A stretch of 64,000 nucleotides of DNA, taken from assembly GCA_018398585.1 (NCBI GenBank), contig JAGTTD010000011.1, forward strand, positions 12,381,846 to 12,445,845, in the 5' to 3' direction. The notes under the pieces were generated by a model that ran no database searches, was not told the DNA's origin, and saw only the letters and a list, made by a program, of their open reading frames with translations. Origin of the DNA: Simmondsia chinensis (taxonomy: Eukaryota > Streptophyta > Magnoliopsida > Caryophyllales > Simmondsiaceae). This document shows positions 41,057-47,803 of this stretch, piece after piece (the first letter of the stretch is position 1; each line of letters begins with the position of its first letter). Made by a program: the position numbers and the translations under genes.

Positions 41057-44000
41057 AGTGTGGGTATTTGTATGGTCTTAGATTTATGGGATTAGCATTA
41101 GGTTTTAAGGGAATGGAATGGTCCAAGAGTCTTTCTGGTGGAAGGGAAATAAGTGTTTCAAATAAGTTGTTTCAAATAAGTCCCTAGAGTCATGTAATAG
41201 CATGTTTAAAGAGGGATCAGAACATACTTGAACCCCCAAGGATGTTGCATTGATGGAATAAAGGTGACCCATCCATTGGTAGTCTTTCTTCTTGATCACC
41301 TTTCCCAATCCTTTACAATTCATAATCTGCAAGCTACCATGCTCTGTGACTCCTTGCAATTTGATGGTTGCACTATTTCTTTCAAATGACAGTGACAAGT
41401 TTGTAAAATCAAAAACAATAGGACTCACTGTCGTCATCCAATCCACCCCTAAAACCATGTCACACCCACCCAATTTAAGCACTCGAAAATCATACACAAA
41501 CTGTTGACCCAGCATTTCCTAGCCAAATTGTTTACATTTGGTTTGAGTGAGCATTGAATTTCCATCTGTAACTGTCACTGATAAGGGGAAGGTCTTGATT
41601 AACTCATGGCCCACTTGTTTAGCAATTTTAGGATCCAGGAAACTATGGGTGCTACCACTATCTATAAGGATCAATAAAAGCTTTTGTTTGACCATTCCCT
41701 TGATTCAAATAGTGTTATGGGATCCACTTCCAGTCAAGGCCCGTACACAAATTTCCATAGCATCATCCAGATCCTCTTGGCTCTCTTCAGAGGGTGATTT
41801 AGTGGTTAACAATTCCACTTGCTCATCCTCTTGGTCCACACCAGAATTGTCATCAATTGCTTGGCATTGCATTTATGTCTAAAGAAATATCTTTGATTAC
41901 ATTTGAAACAAAGATTTTGAGCCTTTTTCTCCTCTAAACTTAGAGCTTTAATCTGAAAGTTCACTTTGAACGAGGTAATGTTGAAGGACTAGCAGAAAAC
42001 TAAACAAATTTCCCCCTTGATGAGCTATCAGACAACATGCCCACAGAGGACTCAAAACAATCTTGCCTTAGAGTAGGCTTTGGATAGAGAACTGGGGTTT
42101 AAGGCTTTAACTAAATTCTTAATTCTTGGTTTCAACCCACTGATGAAGCTAGAAACATAGTAATGCTCAGTAGCTCCAGGGTTAATAGCCATCATTTGTG
42201 CCTTAAGTTGTTCAAATTGTGTCATATATTCCTTCACAGAATTAGTTTGGGCCAATTTGTTAAAGTGATCAACTACATCACCAAGGTCCTCATCACCAAA
42301 CCTATCACATAATTCTTCCATGAATTCCTTCCAACTTAATTCTAGTTTACTAGAGATCAAACTATGGAACCACACCTCTTGATCTCCTTGAAGATAAATT
42401 GTGGCCAATTCAACCTTCTGAGCATCAAGGACAGTGTAAAACTTTAAAGTACCTTTCACATCTCCTTAGCCATGACTAAGGTTGTGAACCATCAAAGCAA
42501 TCAATTTCCACCTTAGGCTGCCTGAAGGAGGACTTTCCTACTACTGGTTGTTCTGAACCATGATCTAGCAGTTTCGAAAAAGGGAGAAGTGATTCTGGAG
42601 GTCTCACATTGGGAATCACCGTAGAGCTATTCCCTCGAACATCAGCTTTAGTTCCCTTGCTGATCTTGTCCTAAACCCTAAGCAGCTGCTGTTGCATTTG
42701 TTCTTATGAATGATGCAAGTTCCCAATTGCTAACACCAGATCTCGAATTTGTTGCTACAATTGTGATAATTGCTCCAACTGTTCAGAGCTACCAGCAACA
42801 GTAGGAGTAGTTGCCATGGCAGGTTGCTTCTTGTCTTTAGCCAGATTGACCGTGGTGCAAGTAAATCCAAGCTCTGATACCAATTGTTATGACCTTAAAT
42901 CATAACCCAGAAGGATAGAATTTGAGATGAGAAAGAAGTAAAAAGAGAGGGGATGAGAAGAAGAAGTAATGTTCTTATTATCAATTCACCTACCTCATCA
43001 AGTACATAAGATAGCTATTTATACAATCAAAACCACACAATACTACTAGATTACTTCCTCACAAACTATCCACCAAAACACTCAAAGCGGAACTAACTTT
43101 TAACTAACTCTCTACTTCCCAAAATATCTACAAGTATTACTCAATCATGACAGTGTGTTGATCGTTAAAAATCCTAGCATTCCTTTCTAGCCATATATAT
43201 CAAAGAATCGCAATCTTAACTGTGAAGAATTAATATTAAACCCATCTATCACATTTTCTACATCATGGAACTTCCTTAAAAGGATACCCTCAACTGATCC
43301 GGGCTGACCCACATATGGCTTAATATAGAGAACAGCTTACATCACAAATCCCAAGCCACAATACAATGCAAAAATAAAAGGTCATGCATCTACCCACTCT
43401 GAAAGCACATAACACGAATCCTGGGAGACAAAGCCTTGAAAGGTCTCCATTTCTCTAGGCAATCTTGAATATTAAGCTTGTTAAACAGTAAAGACCAAAT
43501 AAAGATCTTCAGGGATACCTTAGCTTTCTAGACATAAGAGCATAAGGGAAAAGCTAGAAAAAGATTACGTGATGTAAGATGTTGGAATAACAATCTAATA
43601 TTAAAAGATTCAGACCATCCAACACCCAGCCCCTCATATCACGCAACAAATACAAGCATACTTGATCCAAAAGATGGCTTAATTGTGTGAATTCATGCAG
43701 TTCCCCAACAGTAAGATCCCCCAACAAGCACAGGTTCCAAGACAGCAAACCCACCCTGCTGAGATACAAAGACGAAACTTACAGTAGAATTGTGGCAAAT
43801 AATCTTCTCTAAACAAAGCCTCAACTCAAGCAACCCCTTGGCAGCCGAAGTAGAGAGATCACACCCCCTCAGCTCCAAAACCCTCAGCCTTCCAAACGGC
43901 AGCAGCGACAGCGGCGTTGGGTCCCTTGTCGGAGGCGGCAACACCGAAACCACCTTCAACGACGTCAGCCGACAGAGGATCCTGCGAAGCTGCTCCAGCG

Positions 44001-44223
44001 CCCTGTGGTCGCCAAGGTCGAACACATACGCGCGTAGATAGTCCACCGGGGCTCTAGCTATGAGCCGCTCGAGCTCGTTAAGGGCTTCGAGCCTCGAAAC
44101 CACGTAGTGTAAACCCACCGGGTTGAGCTTCAACACCAGTGTGCCGTCGATCAAGGGTCCGGTGTTTTCCTCCACGAATTTCACTAGTGATTCGAGGTAG
44201 CGATCGCCCGTTACAATCGCCAT
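7955..44223 (-). CDS. STK11IP-like leucine-rich-repeat protein, 11 exons
   Basis: Joined exons on the minus strand: 44223-43783, 34842-34585, 30494-30252, 30041-29892, 29774-28282, 16697-16624, 16505-16427, 16344-16222, 15752-15646, 8549-8392, 8188-7955. Every junction is GT-AG and all phases agree, giving 1,119 residues and a TAA stop. Residues about 105-300 hold an RVLELRGC segment and LRRs ([38 protein letters not shown]). A WLQDFKNW motif lies near residue 427, acidic and serine-rich sequence follows, and a basic cluster (RKPKKR) lies near 728. The C-terminal third resembles the PH-like tail of this family. The layout matches plant homologues of the LKB1-interacting protein STK11IP; the function in plants is not established. 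No signal peptide is seen. Four introns exceed 4 kb because of transposons. No disabling change is seen. Confidence 0.9.
8392..8549 (-). CDS. Exon 10 (about residues 990-1042)
   Basis: 158 nt with the acceptor aattacag. It encodes [20 protein letters not shown] and [15 protein letters not shown]. The donor is ATG|GTAATT, phase 0. Confidence 0.9.
8550..9404. other. Intron 9, 3' part
   Basis: AT-rich intron DNA with no recognisable element. It includes a (TA)n tract with a tttattta tail at 9319-9365. Confidence 0.6.
9319..9349. repeat. (TA)n microsatellite
   Basis: An uninterrupted run of about 15 TA units followed by tttattta repeats. It lies next to the LINE fragment that starts near 9405. 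Confidence 0.9.
9405..10420 (-). mobile_element. LINE ORF2 3' fragment (linker plus zf-RVT)
   Basis: It is collinear with the split LINE at 37860-38077/43153-43776. On the minus strand the pieces read as the linker before the plant zf-RVT zinc finger (a FTQ.. segment followed by a [12 protein letters not shown] motif and EFWCRLF). Several frameshifts and stops are present. It lies in intron 9 in the same sense as the host gene. It is useful as the empty-site homologue of the chromovirus insertion at 38078. Confidence 0.7.
10421..11134. other. Intron 9, unassigned
   Basis: No gene or clear repeat. A short cgattc/gaaacg-rich stretch near 10430-10520 hints at a decayed MITE, without enough structure to call it. 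Confidence 0.5.
11135..13255 (+). repeat. LTR A (5') of short Met-primed element E2, with nested insert
   Basis: The ends (tgcaaatag... and ...ttaca) align with LTR B at 14158-14929. The stretch at about 12713-13255 matches 14340-14929, and 11135-11290 matches 14158-14300. Between them about 1.4 kb is extra, so LTR A was itself invaded. The primer-binding site lies 5 bp after its end. Confidence 0.75.
11291..12712. mobile_element. Insertion inside LTR A of E2
   Basis: This segment is absent from LTR B. Its left part (about 11300-11995) has a promoter-like layout with a tatatat box at 11703, like an LTR of another family. Its right part has aggcgc-type repeats (12010-12090), then very AT-rich DNA, and a (GA)n tract at 12694-12713. 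Ends and class are unresolved, and two separate events are possible. Confidence 0.45.
13261..13272 (+). other. Primer-binding site, initiator tRNA-Met type (E2)
   Basis: tggtatcaaagt, close to the canonical tggtatcagagc, lies 5 bp after LTR A. Confidence 0.7.
13273..14157 (+). mobile_element. Internal region of E2, no recognisable pol
   Basis: Only about 0.9 kb separates the LTRs. An open frame at 13329-13955 begins with a charged, coiled-coil-like stretch ([15 protein letters not shown]), reminiscent of the N-terminus of some plant gags. It then runs into proline/threonine-rich sequence with imperfect repeats of a PxxPLxxHKRIP-type unit. No capsid, zinc knuckle, protease or reverse transcriptase was found. 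A purine-rich gcgggcgagaat lies before LTR B. The size suits a non-autonomous LTR element. Confidence 0.6.
14158..14929 (+). repeat. LTR B (3') of E2
   Basis: 772 bp, aligned to the two arms of LTR A, ending ...gccctaca. A 5-bp target duplication was not found at the predicted ends. Poly-T of 19 bases at 14825-14843. Confidence 0.72.
14930..15645. other. Intron 9, 5' part
   Basis: Long T runs broken by single bases (14960-15011) are followed by 13 G. This is a likely assembly-sensitive spot. No element was recognised up to the exon 9 donor. Confidence 0.5.
15646..15752 (-). CDS. Exon 9 (about residues 954-990)
   Basis: 107 nt with the acceptor acgacag and the donor AAG|GTATGT. It encodes [16 protein letters not shown] and a [10 protein letters not shown] strand. 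The final G completes GGA with exon 10, across a 7.1-kb intron. Confidence 0.87.
16222..16344 (-). CDS. Exon 8 (about residues 913-954)
   Basis: 123 nt with the acceptor gtattcag and the donor AG|GTGAGT. It encodes [20 protein letters not shown] and continues through a CMLEVLLQG helix. The phase matches on both sides. Confidence 0.87.
16427..16505 (-). CDS. Exon 7 (about residues 887-913)
   Basis: 79 nt with the acceptor tttttaag. It encodes [20 protein letters not shown]. The donor is TG|GTTAGC. The phase joins exactly to exons 6 and 8, with split codons GGA and TGG. Confidence 0.82.
16624..16697 (-). CDS. Exon 6 (about residues 862-887)
   Basis: 74 nt after an 11.6-kb intron. Its first G completes AGG (Arg) with the end of exon 5. 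It encodes [19 protein letters not shown], a beta-strand pattern typical of a PH-like fold. The donor is G|GTTAGA. It is too short to appear as an open frame, so it was placed by phase and by the family motif. Confidence 0.85.
16698..17285. repeat. Intron 5: gagctcgaa-rich degenerate repeat
   Basis: From about 16830 to 17280 short words such as gagctc, aacgag and ttcgac recur on both strands. This style of repeat is common in plant intergenic DNA and I could not classify it. A tatgtatg-type microsatellite lies at 16738-16785. Confidence 0.45.
17288..17451. repeat. Two-copy tandem repeat with catg/tata microsatellites
   Basis: Two units of about 87 and 77 bp. Each has atgcatgcatgtatacatac, then TATA-type dinucleotides, then a unique ...atttggttgaa.tgggagaaggg end. 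The unique part shows this is a duplicated block rather than a simple microsatellite. Confidence 0.85.
17452..20947. other. Intron 5, unassigned 3.5 kb
   Basis: AT-rich sequence with no coding, RNA or clear transposon signal. Poly-A at 20670-20688. Confidence 0.5.
20948..21230 (-). repeat. Chromovirus LTR, inverted copy (E3-minus)
   Basis: Reverse complement of the LTR at 21553-21872, lacking the last about 19 bp of that LTR. It starts (minus) tgtcatagctcgaagg directly after a polypurine tract, so it is a 3' LTR. Confidence 0.85.
21231..21244 (-). other. Polypurine tract of E3-minus
   Basis: On the minus strand ccaggggagggtaa lies immediately before the LTR start. Confidence 0.75.
21259..21552 (-). 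pseudogene. Chromovirus pol C-terminus, inverted fragment (E3-minus)
   Basis: The open frame encodes [18 protein letters not shown] and then QVLIQWDNL...[14 protein letters not shown]. These are the integrase tail and the chromodomain-like end. It is almost identical to 26167-26441 on the plus strand. The fragment stops abruptly where the plus-strand LTR begins at 21553. Confidence 0.88.
21553..21872 (+). repeat. 5' LTR of chromovirus E3-plus
   Basis: 320 bp, tgtcatag...ataaca, with a TATA box at 21719-21726 (tataaata). It directly abuts the inverted pol fragment, as if inserted into it. The last 5 bp before it are gccaa. Confidence 0.88.
21875..21886 (+). other. Primer-binding site, initiator tRNA-Met type (E3)
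   Basis: tggtattagagc lies 2 bp after the LTR. One base differs from the canonical site. Confidence 0.8.
22014..23069 (+). pseudogene. gag of chromovirus E3 (long intact stretch)
   Basis: 351 codons open from ATG 22014 ([12 protein letters not shown]). A Q-rich N-terminal part is followed by the capsid domain at about residues 130-260 ([60 protein letters not shown]). A zinc knuckle of the plant chromovirus form [14 protein letters not shown] is near residue 310. It ends at a TAG at 23067. This stop separates it from the protease, with which it would normally be fused. It resembles element E4 (42459-41850, minus). It is probably not functional because the rest of the polyprotein is broken. 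Confidence 0.88.
23109..23627 (+). pseudogene. Protease of E3 with damaged active site
   Basis: 172 codons open. The retropepsin motif reads [10 protein letters not shown]; the glycine of the normal D-S/T-G triad is Asp, so the enzyme should be dead. Downstream are the [13 protein letters not shown] flap-helix block and [10 protein letters not shown]. The frame closes with TAG at 23625, where a reverse transcriptase normally continues. Confidence 0.85.
23628..24920 (+). pseudogene. Reverse transcriptase and RNase H of E3, frameshifted
   Basis: The RT fingers ([21 protein letters not shown]) are at 23811-24000. A frameshift near 24003 separates them from [10 protein letters not shown] and the catalytic FFDDILVYS block (about 24198-24230). 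RNase H follows at 24590-24900 with an ETNAS instead of the usual D.DAS start. Stops lie at 23788, 24569, 24733, 24788 and 24893. Order and motifs are Ty3. Confidence 0.85.
24877..25968 (+). pseudogene. Integrase of E3, broken
   Basis: The HHCC zinc-binding part spans 25220-25370 in two frames ([14 protein letters not shown], then [20 protein letters not shown]). The catalytic core shows D in [10 protein letters not shown] in SDRDRLFTS and E in [15 protein letters not shown]. Frameshifts near 25255 and 25690 and a stop at 25492 disrupt it. Confidence 0.85.
26041..26460 (+). pseudogene. Integrase tail and chromodomain-like end of E3; element truncated
   Basis: It encodes [36 protein letters not shown] and a C-terminal VLIQWANL...[11 protein letters not shown] block. 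Homology to the inverted copy stops at cattctt (26460). The polypurine tract and 3' LTR that should follow are absent. Confidence 0.85.
26461..28281. other. Intron 5, 5' part
   Basis: Mostly featureless AT-rich DNA. Three imperfect 43-50 bp tandem copies of a gtatccttg.cctagcc...gtggtgaa unit lie at 26551-26690, followed by gtggggttt/aacctc repeats. These resemble fragments of an LTR. Confidence 0.55.
26551..26690. repeat. Three-copy tandem repeat
   Basis: Each unit starts gtatccttg and contains cctagcc..cc..ggtggtgaa. The last two copies are closest to each other. Confidence 0.8.
28282..29774 (-). CDS. Exon 5 (residues 365-861 plus two bases)
   Basis: 1,493 nt, entirely open. The acceptor is ttgtgcag and the donor AG|GTAATC. 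It encodes the low-complexity acidic and serine-rich middle of the protein, WLQDFKNW near residue 427, a basic cluster near 728, and HETCRQYF with DHEMRCEE at its end. The frame stays open about 84 nt upstream of the acceptor, but that part is not needed for the match. Confidence 0.92.
29892..30041 (-). CDS. Exon 4 (residues 315-364)
   Basis: 150 nt, phase 0, with the acceptor after catcag and the donor GTAAGT. It encodes the post-LRR basic segment [17 protein letters not shown]. Confidence 0.9.
30252..30494 (-). CDS. Exon 3 (residues 234-314)
   Basis: 243 nt, phase 0, with the acceptor after atacag and the donor GTGAGT. It encodes three more LRR strands ([27 protein letters not shown]) and the cap [14 protein letters not shown]. 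Confidence 0.9.
30554..30628. repeat. 35-bp tandem duplication in intron 2
   Basis: ttgact.ca.aagcaaactc... occurs at 30554-30588 and 30594-30628 with two mismatches and a 5-bp spacer. Confidence 0.85.
31228..32034. mobile_element. MITE-like element with terminal ggttaaaat/attttaataacc repeats
   Basis: The left end (ggtggttaaaatcgggattct) and right end (gaatcggaattttaataacc) are imperfect inverted repeats. The sequence between repeats agaatcg/cgattct many times. A 5S-SINE is inserted at 31308-31512. No transposase is present. Confidence 0.55.
31308..31512 (-). mobile_element. 5S rRNA-derived SINE, copy B (5'-truncated head)
   Basis: Minus-strand order: 5S rRNA-like head (taagcgtgcttgggcgagag ... 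gacctcctgggaagtcctcg), then a gggggtcctcggaaatagcc body, an aaggctgcgta segment, gcgggagc, and a (TTG)n tail at 31308. The head includes the 5S internal promoter region. The first about 40 nt of 5S are missing. Confidence 0.82.
32459..33796. mobile_element. Non-autonomous TIR element, 1.34 kb
   Basis: The terminal repeats taagggcatgtttgatatgg (32459) and ccaaacatgcctta (to 33796, inverted) are about 25 bp with a few mismatches. The interior is very AT-rich with no transposase frame. The ends resemble Harbinger/Tourist-style or hAT-style plant elements. The target duplication is ambiguous because the ends are themselves palindromic (taagg/cctta). Confidence 0.65.
33797..34584. other. Intron 2, upstream part
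   Basis: No element recognised. An 80-codon minus-strand open stretch at 33794-34036 lacks splice or family support. Confidence 0.5.
34585..34842 (-). CDS. Exon 2 (residues 148-233)
   Basis: 258 nt, phase 0 at both ends, with the acceptor after ...gaaaatag and the donor GTAAGA. It encodes [11 protein letters not shown] and LRRs including [11 protein letters not shown] and [11 protein letters not shown]. Confidence 0.9.
35290..37450 (-). mobile_element. LINE ORF2 3' half in intron 1
   Basis: Minus-strand reading, degenerate, in order: RT thumb/linker (about 36780-36990; [20 protein letters not shown]), then a zf-RVT finger (about 35980-36060; [18 protein letters not shown]), then an RNase H-like tail (about 35380-35520; VEGDN, FQEGN.AA). 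This is the normal order of the C-terminal half of plant L1-type ORF2. Many stops and frameshifts are present. It lies in the same sense as the host gene. The 5' end is not defined. Confidence 0.7.
37860..38077 (-). mobile_element. LINE fragment, 3' part, left of chromovirus E4
   Basis: It aligns with 9405-9640. It is separated from its other part (43153-43776) by E4. Confidence 0.7.
38078..38342 (-). repeat. 3' LTR of chromovirus E4
   Basis: 265 bp, read minus tgtcatgattgag...ataaca, nearly identical to 42885-43152. It is flanked on the left by gtatg (38073-38077), which pairs with gtgtg at 43153-43157. Confidence 0.9.
38343..38355 (-). other. Polypurine tract of E4
   Basis: On the minus strand atcggggaggtat lies directly before the 3' LTR. 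Confidence 0.75.
38373..38940 (-). pseudogene. Integrase tail and chromodomain-like end of E4
   Basis: [35 protein letters not shown] and then [20 protein letters not shown]...FPNFDS are encoded. A 63-bp tandem duplication (38696-38723 repeated at 38759-38786) repeats the [10 protein letters not shown] block, and a frameshift near 38590 splits the end. Confidence 0.82.
38941..39900 (-). pseudogene. Integrase of E4, broken
   Basis: The zinc-binding domain at 39625-39434 reads [20 protein letters not shown] and [19 protein letters not shown]. The core domain between 39430 and 38950 is scattered over frames with stops. Confidence 0.8.
39901..40950 (-). pseudogene. Reverse transcriptase and RNase H of E4 with homopolymer expansion
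   Basis: [10 protein letters not shown] and [19 protein letters not shown] are intact. The catalytic block, normally a variant of FFDDILVYS, reads [11 protein letters not shown] because of a 21-base A run on the plus strand (40591-40611). RNase H ([17 protein letters not shown]) is at 40431-40096. Stops lie upstream near 40440 and 40860. Confidence 0.83.
41105..41700 (-). pseudogene. Protease of E4
   Basis: [12 protein letters not shown] near 41660 keeps the catalytic DSG triad, unlike E3. [18 protein letters not shown] and [11 protein letters not shown] follow. A stop lies at about 41518. A run of 33 T at 41023-41055 follows the protease. Confidence 0.83.
41840..42480 (-). pseudogene. gag of E4, broken
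   Basis: The capsid block at 42459-42052 reads [20 protein letters not shown] and [21 protein letters not shown] zinc knuckle [14 protein letters not shown] lies at about 41880-41921 in another frame. Frameshifts lie at 42050 and 42470. Confidence 0.82.
42871..42884 (-). other. Primer-binding site, initiator tRNA-Met type (E4)
   Basis: On the minus strand tggtatcagagc, the canonical site, lies 2 bp inside the 5' LTR. Confidence 0.88.
42885..43152 (-). repeat. 5' LTR of chromovirus E4
   Basis: 268 bp and ends tgtc...aaca, as expected. A one-mismatch 5-bp target duplication (gtatg/gtgtg) flanks the whole 5.07-kb element. Confidence 0.9.
43153..43776 (-). mobile_element. LINE fragment, 5' part, abutting exon 1
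   Basis: Continuation of the LINE at 37860-38077. It aligns with 9641-10224. In minus frames it encodes [23 protein letters not shown] and further linker sequence before the zf-RVT finger. It reaches to within about 7 nt of the exon 1 splice donor (43782). Confidence 0.75.
43783..44223 (-). CDS. Exon 1 (residues 1-147) of the STK11IP-like gene
   Basis: Starts at ATG 44223 ([10 protein letters not shown]) and ends in phase 0 at HNST before the donor GTAAGT. It encodes the N-terminal helical region and the [14 protein letters not shown] segment shared with STK11IP-type proteins. The open frame runs on to 43693, but that extension is LINE sequence in the intron. The next exon resumes the expected protein. 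Confidence 0.9.
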
Positions 44224-45812
44224 GTCCCGAAATTGTGGGGGTTTTCAGATCGTCCCTGATAAAATGGGTTGATGGTGAAGATTAAGAATCCGGAGTATGG
44301 ATTGGAAAAACGGCCGGTTTATTTGGCATTTTTGGGTGAAATTGGGGTTTTTTGAATGGAAAAATGGGAATTCAACGTGCATTTGAGATCATAAAATCGG
44401 AAATTGAAAGGACAAATAAGAAAAAACCGTAAAATTAACGAGAGTTGTGAGGGGAGGCTGGATTGAGAAAAAGAGAAGGAGAGGGAACGGAACGACGGTT
44501 GAGAAGGAGAAAAATGAATTATTGGAGTCAAACCATCAGCTGTTCTAATCATTGTTTAGCGTGTCATTACTTGTGCAGATGGGCGGGCCATCAGGATTTT
44601 AGTTTGATTAATTTGGTTTATATTTTAAAAAATTATGGTTTGATTTAGAAAATTTTGGCTATTAGGATTTATATTTTAGGTTTGGTTTAAAACTAAACTT
44701 AAATTATAAACCATAAATTAAAGAATTTAATGATTATTTACATCATCCGACTCATTACAAGTCATGTTAGTTGCAAAAGTTTACTTGATGACCCGATAAA
44801 AATAATTAGGGTTATTTATACTAAAGGTCTTTGTACTTTTCTGGTCGTGTCAACTTAGTCCTTATACTTTTAATAATGTTAACTTAGCCCCTTTAGAATT
44901 TATATTATGTCAATTTAGTCATTTGATCAAATTTAACTTAAGGTAATAATGTAATTTTTAGTGACATAATCATATTAAATGCAAGTAAAATCCACTCGTT
45001 GATTCAATTTAACCCAATTTGTGAATGAATCGCTAAATATTTCATTAACAATTTAAAAAAATTTTAACAAACCCAATGTTACTGCTAAATTTGTCCAAAA
45101 AAACATTACTACTGAATTTAACAGACCCATTTTATGTGTTGTTTATAGTTTTTGTATATGTAATATACAGTACAAACATGTTTTGTGTTATGAAGGAAGA
45201 GAAGTAAAGTTTTCATAGTTTGGGGCGTTTTTGTAGTTAATGATGATTTTAATATTGATCAAATTATGTTCATAATAGTGTTAATAACAATTTTTCTATT
45301 ATAGTGGTTAAAACTATAAACCGGACTAGACCGAACAATAATTACTGTTTGGTCTAGTTTGATTTGTGAGACAAAACGATTTGATTTTGGCTTGTAAAAT
45401 TGTAAAACTGTATTTTTATGATTTGGTAACCATAAACCACCAAACGGACCATGTGCACCCCTACACAAGGCAACGTGGACGAAGACTAGGAATCCAAAAC
45501 CACCAAAACTGCGGTTGCGAAATCTAACACGATACGATGATATGACATGAATATGACTCGAATCTCTTGTTTGGGTCAAGGATTGTTAAGTTGGGTTGAC
45601 TCATTTAAGTAATTTGATTGAATTTAGATTAGGGTAGGGTTGAACAATTTTCAACACACTTAAGCTATTAAGTGTGTATATAGTTGGTATTGTAGTTGCG
45701 TATATGTCTATATATGTATATTTGGTATTCTATATCAAATATGATGATTTGAACTATATTTAGTATTATCAATTTGATAGTTTATTGCTATTAACAAATG
45801 TGAGGTATATTA
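44224..45812. promoter_or_regulatory. 5' UTR, promoter side and upstream flank of the STK11IP-like gene
   Basis: Directly upstream of the ATG is a CT-rich leader on the minus strand (about 44430-44510), typical of plant 5' UTRs. A tataaat-like box on the minus strand near 44668 is possible but unproven. At 44818-44950 repeated cttagtccttatactttt-like words resemble a common plant MITE. No gene was found up to the solo LTR. Confidence 0.45.
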
Positions 45813-47798
45813 TGTTAGGAATGGCGTCCTAAAAATTCAAAATTGTCCTGTAAATATTATTTTATCAATGAATAAAATTAAAGCTCCAATCGTTTCCTTG
45901 TTAAATTTGTGTAAGCGAGCATTTATACTACATGTAATTTTCTTTTTAGTAACATCCATGAGATAGATGTAGTCCTCAGACTATAATTTACATGCTTGTT
46001 CTAAATGGTTTATGAGATTAACCCATGGATAGACTTGAAACAAATGGTATGGATTGTTGTTTGAAAGACTCGTAGTCAAAGATAAGTTTGGACCACTTGT
46101 ACGCTAAGATTATAACCTTACACTTTAGATGACTTGTCTTGGTCATGTGGATGGTGATCCAAAAGTGTTATGTTAGTGTGTTTAATAAGATTGACACACT
46201 AATTTGGACCATGTGAGTTGCTTGTTTCTGGACTACTATTGGAGATGAGTGATTCATATTGTACTGTTTGAACAAAGACTCTAAATCCTAAGAGTATTCA
46301 AAACTTGTGCATGGAACGTTAGTTGCTTTAGTGTACTATAAGTAAGGTCTAAACGAATTACTAAATTCCCACGTTCACTGGGAAGCGGTGTGAAGTGTGA
46401 CAAGGATCAAGTATTCCATATGGAATCTACAATCTTTTATGAGGTGCAGATGTCCCCTTAGTTGATTCGCAAGTATTAGTTCGAAATCTTTGACCAAAGT
46501 GTTCTAAGTCTTTGATATTTGGAATTTATACTATGAATATGTTCAAGTATAAATGAATTATTCAGTAAAGGGCGAGTTGGTAACTAATGGAGAAGCTGTG
46601 AGAAGGATAATGGTAGTAGTTATATTTATTCTTTGTCATGGACATCTAGTAGAGGGGTTGTTGTCATCAATATAGTCTATTTGGGAATTATCGAATAAAT
46701 GATTTAAGTCTAGAGTGTAGTGGGATTTATTTAGTGGAATTAAGTCCCATTAAATGATAATTAAATTTTATTATGAGATGGTAATTAATTTAATCTATTT
46801 GGAGTTAGATTTAAATTGTCCCTGAGGTCCCTGCGCAAGCCTTTGTATTTATTACCATTGGAAAAATATTAAAGAATTCAGAGATGAATTATTTATTCAT
46901 GAGATGAATTATTTATTCATGAGATGAGTAAATTTAATTTTGCCAAATATTATTCATGAAATGAATAAAGTTAAAAATTATAAAATAAAATAATTTTTGA
47001 AAATAAAAATTCATAAGATGAATTTTTATATGTGGGAAAACAAAGCAAAACACAAAAAAAAAAAAAGAAAAATCACGCAGGTTTGGCAATCCAAGTGTGT
47101 GCGGATGGACCAACCAACACGCAACATGTGTGGCATGTTGGGTAGCCACGTGCACGCGGAGTGAATATTAAAAGCACGCAATTTTTAAGTTGTTCAATAT
47201 GATGTGTTGCGATCTTGTTTCCACACAATGTGCTGCGTTTGTTTTACAATTTTGCATCCCACATCGGAAAAATGAGATTTTTTCTCTTCGGTATACTACT
47301 ATAAACAGAGGTACCTATTTCAAAGGTTTGGCATCAGCTCAAAATTAAATGTTTTAGAAAGTATTGACCTTTGGAAACCTTGTGGGAAATAAAATTTTCT
47401 CTTGAAAATTTTCTTTCCTCAAGTTTAATATTTTTAGAGCCCACTCTCTAGGCGTTTCGAGGTCATTGCGTAGAAGACTGCTGGGTCTCGGTTTTCTCGG
47501 CTTTCTGGGAGTTTTATCATTCTAGTATTCTTTATTATTAGAGCAAATTCAAGTATTTTTCTTTCCATCTTTTTTTAGTTTTCGTTTTTCTATTTATTTA
47601 CAGTTTTTCTTATTATGCCTAAGTTCATATTATTGTTATGAATGTATTAGAGTAGAGGCCTATATATTTAAATTAGGAATTTAAATATATTAAAATTAGG
47701 AATTTTAAATCAACCTTGGTTCAAAATTAAGAATGTTATACACTTCCTCTGCGTTAACTTTATCGAATTAAGGAAAATTTTTGAAATTCGTCCCAATA
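45813..47798 (+). repeat. Solo LTR with perfect 5-bp target duplication (E5)
   Basis: 1,986 bp, tgttaggaat...gtcccaata, flanked by tatta on both sides (45808-45812 and 47799-47803). It matches the LTR family at 49156 (minus) and 54716 (plus). Short tandem 22-bp repeats (gagatgaattatttattcat) lie at 46881-46925. No internal region remains, so it arose by LTR-LTR recombination. The TGTTGG...CCCAACA ends are common for Copia elements. Confidence 0.88.
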
Positions 47799-47803
47799 TA
47801 TTA

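Noticed and set aside
43693..43782. Extending exon 1 to its in-frame stop at 43693
   Set aside because: This part is LINE sequence after a consensus donor GTAAGT, and exon 2 restores the family protein in phase.
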